Positions 1 to 8,721 of a stretch of DNA of 64,000 nt are shown piece after piece. The stretch lies in the NCBI GenBank assembly GCA_029553475.1, contig JAKPKV010000114.1, forward strand, positions 186,001 to 250,000. Direction: 5' to 3'. The notes under the pieces are model-generated. The model had not been told where the DNA came from. It was given only the letters and a program-made list of their open reading frames with translations, and made no database searches. Made by a program: the position numbers and the translations under genes. Each line of letters opens with the position of its first letter. Position 1 is the stretch's first letter. Source of the stretch: Armatimonadota bacterium. Its GTDB lineage: Bacteria > Armatimonadota > Hebobacteria > CAIYQO01.

Positions 1-4
1 CGGG

Positions 5-847
5 GTGGTGATGCTCACCGTCTACCTCATCGGCCTGGCCTGCTCCACCACCCTGCGCGGGCTGGCGGGGGCGGCGCTGGCGCTGCTGCTCTGGCTCGCG
101 CTGATGATGGCCGGCGCCTTCTCGCTGGAATCCCAGTCCGATGTCAGCCCCGCCTGGTCATTCATCGGCAGCCTGGCGGGGCCGCCGCTGGCCGGGCTGG
201 TGCTGGCGCGTTTTGGCCTCACCCTCGCCCCCGGCGTGCGCCTGGCGCGCTTCGTGCTGCTGCTGTTCGTGCCGCTCGCCCTCGGCGCGCTGCTTGACCT
301 CACCCCGGCGAACACGCTGCTCAACCGTACCTGGCCCGATGTGCTGGTCAGCCCGTCCGGGCGGTATGCCATTGCCAGAGAGCAAACCAAAAACCGTGAA
401 CAGGCGTGGTGGGTGACGCTGGATGAGGGGGCGCGCCTGCCGCTGCCGGACGTCAGCGGCAACTTCCTCTGCTGGCTGCCGAATGACCGGTACGTGACGG
501 CCTTCATGGATGACACACAGCAGTGGAGGATCTCCCTCTACTGGTACGAGGGTGGGCGCATCGTGAGGCGGGCAGTCGAGTCGCCCGTTGCGGCGCGTTA
601 CCCCGAACGGGATGATTTCCAGCCCTCCCCGGACGGCCGCCATCTCCTGTATGGCGCCGACACCGCCTTGCTCCTCCTCGACCTCACCACCGGCGCCACG
701 CGCACCCTCGCCGGCCTGGATGCCGCCGCCCGTGAGCGATTCAGCCGTCACCGGTCCCCCTACGAACGTTTTTGGTGGCAGGACGCCGCGACGGTGGGCT
801 ATATTGACCCGGTGACGGAAAAGCGGGCGGTGGTGACGGTGCGGTAA
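5..847 (+). CDS. Membrane protein with C-terminal propeller-like region, probably 5'-truncated by the window edge
   Basis: The reading frame is open from the first bases, so the true start may lie upstream. The first 100 residues contain three or four hydrophobic segments, such as the one around AALALLLWLALMMAGAF. The rest is soluble and has two WD40/TolB-like blades marked by SPSGRYAIA near residue 115 and SPDGRHLLYG near residue 207. This layout resembles the end of a large membrane or ABC-2-permease-like protein carrying a WD40-like C-terminus. The specific function is not recognised. A GTG at position 5 and an ATG at 11 are candidate starts, but neither has a visible ribosome binding site inside the window. 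Confidence 0.6.
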   Translation: MVMLTVYLIGLACSTTLRGLAGAALALLLWLALMMAGAFSLESQSDVSPAWSFIGSLAGPPLAGLVLARFGLTLAPGVRLARFVLLLFVPLALGALLDLTPANTLLNRTWPDVLVSPSGRYAIAREQTKNREQAWWVTLDEGARLPLPDVSGNFLCWLPNDRYVTAFMDDTQQWRISLYWYEGGRIVRRAVESPVAARYPERDDFQPSPDGRHLLYGADTALLLLDLTTGATRTLAGLDAAARERFSRHRSPYERFWWQDAATVGYIDPVTEKRAVVTVR

Positions 848-1411
848 CCCCACCCTCATGCGGCCAACCGGTTTGGTTGCGTGTACGCTGCCGCTGGGCG
901 ACTACCCCCCGAAGCGGCCGGTGGGGGACGCGGCCCTCACCCCCCGGCCCCCTCTCCCAGCGGGAGAGGGGGGAGGCGTGTGGGGAGCGCGGCGGGGCGG
1001 GCGATGCAGATCAGGTGACCAATCCATCCCGTTCGTAGTGAGGCACGCAGCGGAGCGGAGTGCCGTCACACTGGGGACTGTCCCCCTGAACGCCGTGACC
1101 CGTTGACCCACAGGGGCTTCAGCGGGACTGTCCCCAGTGTGCGTGTCTGCAACCGTCAGCAACTCCGTACGCTCAAGCGATGGGGGATGTGACGGGGGAC
1201 AAGCCGCTTCGCTGCGTGCCGGGGCATATGGGGACAGTCCCGCTGAGGCCCCTGTGGATCAACGGGTTACGGCGTTCAGGGGGACAGTCCCCATTTCACG
1301 ACGAACGGGGTTTGGTGGGGCCGGGGTGTAAGGCGGGTTACACGGGGGCGCGGAAGGCATTCCATCGCGCTGCGGCGAATGAGGTGATGATGCTACCGTG
1401 GAGGGACGCGT
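848..1411. other. Gap between genes, repeat-filled
   Basis: Apart from the inverted element at 1028-1310, this stretch holds a C/G-rich hairpin near 943-975 (CCCTCTCCC followed by GGGAGAGGG). I see no convincing gene, and no clear promoter for the gene starting at 1412. Confidence 0.6.
1028..1310. repeat. Nested inverted-repeat element with GGGGACAGTCCC palindromes (REP/BIME-like)
   Basis: Two 65-bp units, 1072-1136 and 1229-1293, are near-exact reverse complements of each other. Each unit is itself bounded by short palindromes of the form GGGGACTGTCCCC. Outside them, GGCACGCAGCGGAGCGG near 1043 pairs with CCGCTTCGCTGCGTGCC near 1204, and CCCGTTCGT at 1028 pairs with ACGAACGGG at 1301. The whole element can fold on itself. 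Such palindromes are often associated with REP/RAYT systems. No transposase gene is visible nearby. Confidence 0.75.
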
Positions 1412-2407
1412 ATGACGCCTCGCGAGCGCGTGCTGGCGGCGCTGCGGCATGAGCAGCCGGACGTGACGCCGTATCAGATCAGCTTCACGCAGAAAGCCCG
1501 GGCGGCGATGGTCGCCTACACCGGCGATCCTGACTTTGATGCCGGCTGGGACAATGCCATCGCCTGGTACAGCGGCCTGGCCACGGCCGACGGCTGGCGC
1601 GAGGTGGCGCCGGCGGTCTGGGAGGATGCCTACGGGGTGCGCTGGGATCGCACCGTGGACCGGGACATCGGCGTGGTGTGCAACACGCGGGTGACGCCGG
1701 AGACGCTGGACGACTACCGCTTCCCCGAACTCCTCGACCCCGTCTACCTGGCGGACGCGCGGGCGGGGACGGACCGCTTCATCCTGGCGGACCTCGGCTT
1801 CAGCCTCTTCGAGCGCGCCTGGACGCTGGCCGGCATGGAGCACGTGTTGATGGCGATGGCCGCCGACCCCGGCTTCATCACCGCGCTGCTCGACCGCATC
1901 CTCGACTTCAACCTGCGGGTGATTGATCTCGCCTGCGCCCACGACATTGACGCCATGATGTTCGGCGATGACTGGGGGCAGCAGACTGGCCTCATCATGG
2001 GGCCGGCGCGGTGGCGCGCCTATCTCAAACCGCGCCTCGCGCGGATGTATGCCCGCGTGCACCACTACGGCAAATACGTCTTCATCCATAGCTGCGGCAA
2101 GGTAGACGCGGTGTTCCCCGACCTCATCGAGATCGGGCTCAACGCCTTTAACCCCTTCCAGCCGGAGGTGATGGACGTCGCCGCCGCCAAGCGCGCGTAC
2201 GGGCGCGACCTCACCTTCTTCGGCGGCATCAGCACCCAGCACACCCTGCCCTTCGGCACCCCGGAAGCGACCCGCGCGGAAGTGCGCTCCCTGCTCGCGA
2301 CGGTCGGCCGGGACGGCGGCTACATCGCCGCCCCCGCGCACAGCATCCCCGGCGATGCGAGGCCGGAGAACGTGCTGGCGATGATGGACGTGCTGCGGCA
2401 CCAGTAG
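1412..2407 (+). CDS. Uroporphyrinogen decarboxylase (URO-D) family protein
   Basis: The 331-residue protein begins TPRERVLAALRHEQPDVTP, the typical start of URO-D/MtaA-type proteins. Around residue 228 is IHSCGKVDAVFPDL, with the His-x-Cys zinc-type ligands seen in corrinoid methyltransferase relatives. It ends with the family signature AAPAHSIPGDARPENVLAMM. Armatimonadota- and Planctomycetes-type genomes often carry many such paralogs of unknown substrate. The His-x-Cys pair argues for a methyltransferase-like role rather than haem synthesis. There are no haem genes nearby. The exact substrate is unknown. Confidence 0.85.
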   Translation: MTPRERVLAALRHEQPDVTPYQISFTQKARAAMVAYTGDPDFDAGWDNAIAWYSGLATADGWREVAPAVWEDAYGVRWDRTVDRDIGVVCNTRVTPETLDDYRFPELLDPVYLADARAGTDRFILADLGFSLFERAWTLAGMEHVLMAMAADPGFITALLDRILDFNLRVIDLACAHDIDAMMFGDDWGQQTGLIMGPARWRAYLKPRLARMYARVHHYGKYVFIHSCGKVDAVFPDLIEIGLNAFNPFQPEVMDVAAAKRAYGRDLTFFGGISTQHTLPFGTPEATRAEVRSLLATVGRDGGYIAAPAHSIPGDARPENVLAMMDVLRHQ

Positions 2408-2484
2408 CGGCCCCGCCCCATGACGCTCCGTGCCGGGGGCACGCGGACCAAACCTCTCGCGGCAGGGCCGCGCGTCCGCCGCGG

Positions 2485-3591
2485 TCAGAGCATCTGCATC
2501 GGCATGACGACGTACAGGTAGTCGGGTTCGCCGTCGCCGCGCAGCAGGCCGGGACTGAGCGGGCCGCCGAGGTTGAGCTCGATGGCCTCGGTGTCGAGGA
2601 CGGCGAGCACGTCCTGCAGGTAGGCGGCGTTGAACGCGATCTCCACCGGATCGCCCTCCAGCGCGATGGGGATTTCCTCGTGCGCGTCGCCCACTTCGCC
2701 GGAGCGCGCTTCCAGGGTGAGGGTGGTCTCCGCCGAGTGGAAGACGATCTTATTGGACTCGGCGCGGGCGACGACCGCGGCGCGGCGCACGGCCTCGTAC
2801 AGCTCCTGGCGATTCGCCTTCAGGCGCTTCTGCAGGTCCTGCGGGATGACGCGGTCGTAGGCGGGGAAGGTGCCCTCGATGAGGCGGGAGACGAGCTGCA
2901 CGCGGCCCAGCACGAAGAGGATCTGGTTGTCGCCGATGTAGAGGGAGACGGGGTCTTCGCTGGAGCCGAGCAGGCGCAGCACTTCCTGCAGCGCGCGGGC
3001 GGGGATGATGGCGGCGACGTCTTTGGTGAACTGGCCGCCCACCGGCACGCGCTTCACCGCCAGCCGATGGGTGTCGGTGGCGGCCATGGTGACTAGTTGC
3101 CCGTCCCAGGCGAGCAGACAGCCGGTGAGGATGAGGCGGCTCTCGTCGGTGCTCGCGGCAAACTGCGTCTTGCGGATGAGGTCGCGCAGCACCGGGCCGG
3201 GCAGGGAGATGACGGCGTCCTGCGGCACGGAGGGCAGCACCGGGAATTCCTCGGCGGGCAGGCCGTGGATGGTGTATTGCGACGTGCCGGCCTTCAGCGT
3301 CAGCAGGTTGCGCTCGTTCGATTCGAGTTCCAGCTCGGCGTCGGGCAGGTTCGCTACCACGTCCTGCAGGATGCGCTCGGGCACGGTGATGGCGCCCGCC
3401 TCGTCCAGCTCGCCCACGGGCAGCGTGCAGGTCATCCCGATCTCCAGGTCGGTGGTCACCAGCTTGAGCTGGTCGCCGCGCGCTTCCAGGTAGACGTGGC
3501 TGAGGATGGGCAGCGTGCTGCGCGTGGCAATGGCGCGGGAGACGCTTTGCAGCGCTTCGTGGAACAGGCGTTTCGAGCAGGTGAATTTCAC
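2485..3591 (-). CDS. dnaN: DNA polymerase III beta subunit (sliding clamp)
   Basis: The 368-residue length is normal for DnaN. The N-terminus (MKFTCSKRLFHEALQSVSRAI, then LPILSHVYLEA) is diagnostic, and the three clamp repeats follow, ending in a YLYVVMPMQM-type C-terminus. The protein forms the ring that tethers DNA polymerase III to DNA. The start is a GTG preceded by AGGAG at about 6-nt spacing. It lies downstream of pilT on the same strand rather than next to dnaA, so this is not the usual origin arrangement. Confidence 0.97.
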   Translation of the reverse strand: MKFTCSKRLFHEALQSVSRAIATRSTLPILSHVYLEARGDQLKLVTTDLEIGMTCTLPVGELDEAGAITVPERILQDVVANLPDAELELESNERNLLTLKAGTSQYTIHGLPAEEFPVLPSVPQDAVISLPGPVLRDLIRKTQFAASTDESRLILTGCLLAWDGQLVTMAATDTHRLAVKRVPVGGQFTKDVAAIIPARALQEVLRLLGSSEDPVSLYIGDNQILFVLGRVQLVSRLIEGTFPAYDRVIPQDLQKRLKANRQELYEAVRRAAVVARAESNKIVFHSAETTLTLEARSGEVGDAHEEIPIALEGDPVEIAFNAAYLQDVLAVLDTEAIELNLGGPLSPGLLRGDGEPDYLYVVMPMQML

Positions 3592-3660
3592 GGCGGTTCT
3601 CCTGAATCATCCATCGGTACGCCGTTAGACAACGGCTTGCTTTATTGGTGAACACTTTTC

Positions 3661-3691
3661 TTCGCCATCTAGCGGCGAATCCCTTTTTTTT
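3661..3691 (+). terminator. Hairpin with T-tract between pilT and dnaN (plus-strand polarity)
   Basis: TTCGCC at 3661-3666 pairs with GGCGAA at 3674-3679, followed by a run of eight T at 3684-3691 on the plus strand. Neither flanking gene is on that strand, so it may stop antisense transcription. Alternatively the match is fortuitous. Confidence 0.35.
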
Positions 3692-3726
3692 CGCAAGATC
3701 TAGTGTCACGGGGGCACGGTCGGGAT

Positions 3727-4929
3727 TTACTGCGCCTGCGTGCGGATGCTGGCCTGCGCGAGGCGGCGGATCATCTGGCGCATTTCGGTGGCGTTGCCGG
3801 CGTAGGCGACGGCGTTCTGCTCGGTGATCAGGCCATCGCGGTAGTGGTTCAGCAGCGACATGTTCATGGACTGCATGCCGTAGTAGGCGCCCTCGTTGAT
3901 GGCCTGCGGGATGGAGCCGGGGCGGCCTTCCTCGATGAATTTGGCGATGGTGGGGGTGTTCATCATCACTTCCAGGGCGCAGACGCGGCGCTTGCCGTCA
4001 AGGGTGGGGATCAGTTTCTGCGAGATGACGCCGCGCAGGGTGGTGGAGAGGCGCATGCAGATCTGCTCTTTTTCATGCGGGGGGAACATGTTGAGGATGC
4101 GTTCCACCGTTTCCGCGGCGCTGTTAGTGTGCAGGGTGGAGAAGACCAGGTGGCCGGTTTCGGCGGCGGTCATGCCGACGGCCATCGTCTCCACGTCGCG
4201 CATCTCCCCGACGAGGATGACGTCCGGCGCCTGGCGGAGCACGGCGCGCAGGGCGTCATGGAAGTTGCCGGTATCTACCCCCACCTCGCGCTGGCTGACG
4301 ATGGAGAGCTTGTCGCGGTGGGAGAACTCGATAGGGTCCTCGATGGTGACGATGTTGCAGCGGCGGTTGGAGTTGATGAGGTCAATGATCGCCGCCAGCG
4401 TGGTGGTTTTCCCGGAGCCGGTCGGCCCGGTGACGATGATCATCCCCTGTTTCGGGGTGGCGAACTGCGACAGCACCTGGGGCAGCCCGAGCTCTTCCAG
4501 CGTGGGCATTTCCAGCGGGATGAGGCGCATGACGCAGCCGAGGGCGCCGCGCTGCTTGTAGATGTTCACGCGGAAGCGGATGACGTCGGGGATTTCCAGC
4601 GCGGTGTCGCATTCGGGGCGGTGTTTGAATTTCTCGCGCTGCTCCTCGCTCATCACGCCGTAGAGGAAAATTTCTTCCATCTGCTTGGCGGTCAACGGTT
4701 CGATGTCGAGCTGGACGATTTTGCCGGCGATGCGCAGCGAGGGCGGGGCGCCGGCTTTCCAGAAGATGTCGGAGGCGCGCTCTTCCACCGCCTGCACGCA
4801 GATGGTGTCAAAAAACGAGCGCGGGTTGGTCGCCAGCAGGTCCTGCAGCTCCGCTTCCGACAGCTTGGGCGCGATGACCTCCTTGATGTCCGCAAAGAGC
4901 TCGCTTAGGCCCTGATCCGCATCCGTCAT
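3727..4929 (-). CDS. pilT: PilT/PilU-type twitching-motility ATPase
   Basis: This 400-residue type IV pilus retraction-type ATPase acts at the inner membrane to power pilus disassembly. All hallmarks are visible: Walker A GPTGSGKTTT near residue 165, Asp box TIEDPIEF, Walker B ILVGEMRDVET, and His box STLHTNSAAETVERI. The N-terminal region includes the usual DIFWKAGAPPSLRI core. The family's usual AIRNLIRE-like C-terminal motif is not obvious. It starts 24 nt after the stop of the upstream secreted-protein gene, which suggests cotranscription. The many prepilin-like proteins in this window give it plausible substrates. Confidence 0.93.
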   Translation of the reverse strand: MTDADQGLSELFADIKEVIAPKLSEAELQDLLATNPRSFFDTICVQAVEERASDIFWKAGAPPSLRIAGKIVQLDIEPLTAKQMEEIFLYGVMSEEQREKFKHRPECDTALEIPDVIRFRVNIYKQRGALGCVMRLIPLEMPTLEELGLPQVLSQFATPKQGMIIVTGPTGSGKTTTLAAIIDLINSNRRCNIVTIEDPIEFSHRDKLSIVSQREVGVDTGNFHDALRAVLRQAPDVILVGEMRDVETMAVGMTAAETGHLVFSTLHTNSAAETVERILNMFPPHEKEQICMRLSTTLRGVISQKLIPTLDGKRRVCALEVMMNTPTIAKFIEEGRPGSIPQAINEGAYYGMQSMNMSLLNHYRDGLITEQNAVAYAGNATEMRQMIRRLAQASIRTQAQ

Positions 4930-4953
4930 GATGTCCCCCCGTTGAGAGTCGCG

Positions 4954-5694
4954 TTATTCGAGCCCGGCGGCGGCTTTCCAGCGCGCCAGCAGCCGGGCGA
5001 CAACCAGCCCGGCGCCCGCGCCGATGAGGCCGGCCAGCAGGATCCACCCTCCTATTCGCCACAGACGGGCGCGTCCCTCTTGCGGCGAATAGCGCGGAAT
5101 GGACACCGGGCCGGGCGCCGGGGTGTCCATGGTGACGTGGATGCCGTAAAAGGCCATCGCGATCGGCGCGTTGGGCGGCGTCGTCTCCGGCGGGTCCACC
5201 GTCACGCGCACGCCGTGGTCCGCGTAGTGCTGCACGCCGCGATAGGTGAACGGGCCCTGGATGATGTAGAGGAGCTGCAGCTCGGACACGTGCGGGGCGA
5301 GGGTCTCGACGAAGGGGGCGATGGGCAGCGTGCCGTCGCCGCGCGGCACCACCGGCATGGTGAACGCCAGCCCGATGCCGCTGTCCTCCACGAAGCGCGG
5401 ATCGCCGGCGGCGTAGGTCATCCCTTCCGGCGAGCTCTTCAGCTTCACCCCCAGCGCCAGCGCGATCTCCAGCAGCCTGTTCCGGTCGGTGTTGTTGACG
5501 ATGCGGATGGAGACGGTGTCGCGGCCGGCGCGGGCGCTGACGTCGGCGTTCACCGCCACGTAGGCCTTGCCGCGCGCCGGCGGCGGCTCGGCCGATGCCG
5601 GCGACGCGCCCGCCAGCGCAAGGAGCACGGCGAGCAACGGCAGCCAGCGAATGACGAGGCGGCGCACGATTTTCACGCGTCGGAATATACCCAT
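4954..5694 (-). CDS. Secreted, C-terminally membrane-anchored protein of unknown function
   Basis: The protein has about 246 residues when started at the ATG at 5692-5694. The longer frame runs back into tRNA-Ala and cannot be the start. Residues 10-32 form a signal peptide (LPLLAVLLALAGASPASA). The exported part is beta-rich and has no motif I recognise. A hydrophobic helix near the end (WILLAGLIGAGAGLVVARLL) is followed by basic residues. Orientation and spacing place it in a run tRNA-Ala, this gene, pilT, dnaN. The function is unknown; a pilus-related envelope role is only a guess from context. Confidence 0.75.
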   Translation of the reverse strand: MGIFRRVKIVRRLVIRWLPLLAVLLALAGASPASAEPPPARGKAYVAVNADVSARAGRDTVSIRIVNNTDRNRLLEIALALGVKLKSSPEGMTYAAGDPRFVEDSGIGLAFTMPVVPRGDGTLPIAPFVETLAPHVSELQLLYIIQGPFTYRGVQHYADHGVRVTVDPPETTPPNAPIAMAFYGIHVTMDTPAPGPVSIPRYSPQEGRARLWRIGGWILLAGLIGAGAGLVVARLLARWKAAAGLE

Positions 5695-5795
5695 CTTGGC
5701 GCTCACGCAACCACGGGCCTCGTTCGCGTTGCCCGCGTCGGGCTGGCATGAAAAAACCGCCCGGCCAACTGGGCGCGAGCGGTGGTAGATTCGGG

Positions 5796-5871
5796 TGGTG
5801 GAGCCAGACGGACTCGAACCGACGACCCCTTGCATGCCATGCAAGTGCTCTCCCAACTGAGCTATGGCCCC
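5796..5871 (-). tRNA. tRNA-Ala (anticodon GGC), CCA encoded
   Basis: Read on the minus strand the gene is 76 nt. It has acceptor GGGGCCA pairing with TGGCTCC, including the G3:U70 alanine identity pair. The D arm is AGCTCAGTTGGGAGAGC, the anticodon stem-loop is CTTGC-ATGGCAT-GCAAG with anticodon GGC, and the T arm contains GGTTCGAGTCC. The terminal CCA is encoded at 5796-5798. Confidence 0.97.
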
Positions 5872-5984
5872 ACGCGAACAGGAGCATTGTACGCCATGCG
5901 CGCGAGATTGTCAAGGCAGGGTGCCGCGTCATCGCGGTGTCCGCTCGTCGGAGCGGCACGGCTGTCCTGCCGCCGCGGACGGTT

Positions 5985-6206
5985 CCAACAATTACGTATT
6001 TTCGGAAATTACTATACGGCTATGGGCCTTTTTTGTCAAGCATTTTGAGCATTTCCCCGCCAAAACACCCCTGGCATCGCCACCGGACAGCAGCCCTCGG
6101 GGGCAAAATGCCCCCCATGCAGGCGTCAGAGAGCGCCAGATGACACATTTTCACCTGCTGGCTTCCGAAAATACGTAATTTCCGGAAATGTGTAAATTCC
6201 CGAAAA
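5985..6206. repeat. About 210-bp palindromic regulatory element, copy 1
   Basis: Both ends carry palindromes of the type TTCCGAAAAT-n-ATTTCCGGAA (near 5990-6010 and 6163-6187). The centre holds a hairpin, GGGGGCA-AAA-TGCCCCC, near 6098-6115. The second copy at 21,330-21,540 keeps the ends, the TTTTTTGTCAAG block and the hairpin position. The element lies just upstream of a prepilin-like gene at both loci. Confidence 0.65.
6011..6039 (-). promoter_or_regulatory. Sigma-70-type promoter reading toward tRNA-Ala
   Basis: On the minus strand, TTGACA (6034-6039) and TATAGT (6011-6016) are separated by exactly 17 bp. Transcription would start near 6004 and run into tRNA-Ala and the downstream secreted-protein/pilT genes. 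The promoter is embedded in the palindromic element copied at 21,330-21,540. Confidence 0.75.
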
Positions 6207-6249
6207 CGTGGCATCAGCCATGCATGATGTTGGAAAGGAGCGCAACGGT

Positions 6250-7470
6250 ATGTTTCACACGCCAAGCGAGGGAACCCGACGCGCGGGCTTCACCCTCATC
6301 GAACTGCTGGTCGTCATCGCCATTATCGCGATTCTCGCCGCCATCCTCTTTCCCGTCTTCGCCAAAGCGCGGGAAAAGGCGCGGCAGAACTCCTGCCTGA
6401 ACAACCAGCGGCAAATTGCCCTCGCCATCCAGATGTACGTGCAGGATCACGACGAGACCTACCTGGACCCGGACGATACCGTCGCCTGGTCCAGCCTGCT
6501 GGCGGCCTACAACGAGCCGACCATCTACGACTGCCCCACGAAGACCGGCAAAGGGAAAAACACCGCGCCGGAATACGGCATGAACGCCTACTTTTTCGGC
6601 ACGGCGGCGGGCGACAACACCCGGCCGTCCGACACCATCATGCTGGCGGACCTGGTGCTGGACCTCACAAACGCCAACTACTCCATCAGCGATCCCGACG
6701 TGCAGATTGATCTGCGGCACAGTACGGGGACGGTGCTGGCGTTTGCGGATGGCCACGTGCAGGCGGTGCCGATTCCCCAGGGCAAGATGATGTGGGATGT
6801 GATCCTGGCGAACAACTGGCTGTTCATCCCCGATGGCAGTCCGGTGCCCTTCAAGCTGACGGGCAACGGGTATGGCGTGGTGTGCAGCATTCCGGAACGC
6901 GGCACGGCCGGCTACGTCGTCTTCCGCAACGCCCGCCCCGAGCAGCAACCGTCCTGGGTGACGGGTTGGGACCTCACCGACCCGGCGAAGCTGGGCTATC
7001 CCCCCGGACAGTCGAACTATACCACGACGAATTACGACACGGCGTGGAAATACTTCGACGGCGCCAACTACGCGTCGCTCACCTGCGCCGCCGGCACCTA
7101 TCGCGGCGCGCTGATGTCCGCCTGCAGTCCGCGCAAGCTCGGCACCACCGCGGCCAGCGCGCTGACGCTGACGGTCACCGTGGACCCGGCGGAAACCAAG
7201 CCGCATACGCTGACCTACTGGACGCTATGCTACGACCCGTGGAGCAGCACGGGCGGCGACCAGTATATCAAGGTGAGCAGCGCGGCGGATGCGAACCTGG
7301 CCACGCCGGACATCCTGCTGCCCCGTGACTACACGCACTGCCAGGATAACGCCACGCGCAAATCCGGCATGTACGTCACCATCGGCTTCACCGGCTCCAT
7401 CCAGATCAAGCTCTGGCGCGGGGCGGGGGGCGCGGGATGCGACCACGCCGGGGCGTTCCTCTTCGATTGA
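6250..7470 (+). CDS. Prepilin-type N-terminal cleavage/methylation domain protein (H-x9-DG family)
   Basis: I start the gene at the ATG at 6250 because AAAGGAG lies about 10 nt upstream; a longer frame begins at 6208. About 406 residues. The type III signal ([22 protein letters not shown]) is followed by [14 protein letters not shown], and a prepilin peptidase would cut before the Phe. An H-x9-DG motif ([12 protein letters not shown]) is near residue 158. The C-terminal half is beta-rich, like a carbohydrate-binding fold, and is unique to this paralog. The probable role is a surface-exposed pseudopilin-like protein assembled by the type II secretion/type IV pilus machinery. Confidence 0.88.
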   Translation: MFHTPSEGTRRAGFTLIELLVVIAIIAILAAILFPVFAKAREKARQNSCLNNQRQIALAIQMYVQDHDETYLDPDDTVAWSSLLAAYNEPTIYDCPTKTGKGKNTAPEYGMNAYFFGTAAGDNTRPSDTIMLADLVLDLTNANYSISDPDVQIDLRHSTGTVLAFADGHVQAVPIPQGKMMWDVILANNWLFIPDGSPVPFKLTGNGYGVVCSIPERGTAGYVVFRNARPEQQPSWVTGWDLTDPAKLGYPPGQSNYTTTNYDTAWKYFDGANYASLTCAAGTYRGALMSACSPRKLGTTAASALTLTVTVDPAETKPHTLTYWTLCYDPWSSTGGDQYIKVSSAADANLATPDILLPRDYTHCQDNATRKSGMYVTIGFTGSIQIKLWRGAGGAGCDHAGAFLFD

Positions 7471-7595
7471 TACCCGTGGCGCGGCATCACGCCCGGCCGT
7501 CCGCCCCGCTGCCAACGCGGGCGGCGCGCCGCCCGCGCGACCGCCCCGGGGGCGAGCACGGGTCTGTATCCATACTGCTCTCGCATGGCCGCGAC

Positions 7596-7618
7596 GGGCC
7601 CCGGCGGGGCCGGGGCCC
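7596..7618. terminator. GC-rich hairpin between convergent genes
   Basis: A perfect 10-bp stem, GGGCCCCGGC with GCCGGGGCCC and a 3-nt loop, lies between the prepilin gene ending at 7470 and the minus-strand gene ending at 7630. There is no T-tract, so termination activity is inferred from position only. Confidence 0.45.
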
Positions 7619-7629
7619 GGGCCGTGCCG

Positions 7630-7929
7630 CTACAGCTTTTCCTCCAGCGATTGCTCCTCGTAGTCCAGCGAGATGGCTTTATCGCGCCGGTCATCGAGTT
7701 TGAGCAGGATCACCACGCGGTCGGCGCCTTCCTGGAAGGGCACCTCTTCCATCGCCTTCACCGCCTGCAGGATGGTATCGAGGTCGCCCTCCACGTTGGT
7801 GCCGGTGGAGGTGACGTCATACGTCAGGTCGAACCGCTCCAGCACTTTCACGCTGTCGGCCAGCATCCGGCTGATGCTGGGGGAGTTCGTGCCGACGGGA
7901 ATCAACGCAATATCCGCCACAACCGCCAT
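7630..7929 (-). CDS. Thiamine-binding protein of the MTH1187/YkoF-like family
   Basis: The 99-residue length matches the family. It shows the expected pattern ADIALIPVG near the start, LTYDVTSTGTNVEGDLDTIL in the middle and RVVILLKLDDR near the end. Members fold as small ferredoxin-like proteins that bind thiamine or related compounds in the cytoplasm. The start has AGGAGGGAT-type sequence just upstream. The next gene upstream on this strand, a nitroreductase, is 88 nt away. No thiamine pathway genes are adjacent, so the pathway link rests on the family alone. Confidence 0.88.
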   Translation of the reverse strand: MAVVADIALIPVGTNSPSISRMLADSVKVLERFDLTYDVTSTGTNVEGDLDTILQAVKAMEEVPFQEGADRVVILLKLDDRRDKAISLDYEEQSLEEKL

Positions 7930-8017
7930 GAGAATCCCTCCTTTACGCGATGGGTCGCTCCCGTATTGTACCGGCGCGGCGGGGGCGGCTGCGCGCGAAG
8001 AGCGGACACGCGTGGCG

Positions 8018-8509
8018 TCAGTACCGTTCCCAGTGCAGCACGTCGCGCAGGGGGCGCTTGTCCGGGGCGGGCGTCTCGGCGGCGTAGCCGACGGCGACGT
8101 GGGAGACGACGCGATACCCCTCCGGGGCGCCGAGGAGGGCGCGAACCTCGTCGGCGTAGGGCTTCTTGTCGCCGGCCACCCAGCAGGTGCCCAGCCCCAG
8201 CGCGGCGGCGGCCACCAGCAGGTTCTGCGTGGCGGCGGCGCCGTCTTCCAGGTAGTATGGCGTGTCGCGGCAGAGCACCACGATCACCGCGGCGGCCTGG
8301 GTGAAGAACTTACCGTATTCGCAGATCGCCGCCAGCGTCGCGCGCGTGGCGGCGTCCGTCACCACCACGAACTCCCACGGCTGCTCGTTGCACGCGGTGG
8401 CCGCCAGCCGGGCGCAGTCCACCAGCCTCTCCAGGTCCTCGCGCGCTACCGCGCGATCTTGATAGCGGCGAATGCTCCGCCGGGTGCGAAGAGCGGTCAA
8501 GGCATCCAC
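8018..8509 (-). CDS. Nitroreductase family protein (FMN-dependent)
   Basis: 163 residues. The N-terminus LRTRRSIRRYQDRAV holds the FMN-phosphate-binding arginines, and ATACNEQPWEFVVV is the second conserved block. The central LVAAAALGLGTCWVAG is the usual GxGxxW-like motif. The C-terminal HVAVGYAAETPAPDKRPL is also typical. These enzymes reduce quinones, nitro compounds or related acceptors with NAD(P)H in the cytoplasm. The actual substrate cannot be read from sequence. Confidence 0.9.
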   Translation of the reverse strand: MDALTALRTRRSIRRYQDRAVAREDLERLVDCARLAATACNEQPWEFVVVTDAATRATLAAICEYGKFFTQAAAVIVVLCRDTPYYLEDGAAATQNLLVAAAALGLGTCWVAGDKKPYADEVRALLGAPEGYRVVSHVAVGYAAETPAPDKRPLRDVLHWERY

Positions 8510-8721
8510 AGAGGTACTCCTTCACAGGGTGATGACTTGTTATACCACGGGGGGCGGGCGGTGGCAATGCCGCGCGGCAGCCGGCTGTGTGCCCATGCCC
8601 TCATCTCCGCCCCCCTCTCCTTGCTTTTCCGCCTGTTGTCGCGTATATTAAAGCGGTTTAAATGCAACGCTTGCGCGCGTGCCGTGTCAAACCAGGCAAG
8701 CGAACCTCCAAGGAGCCTTCC

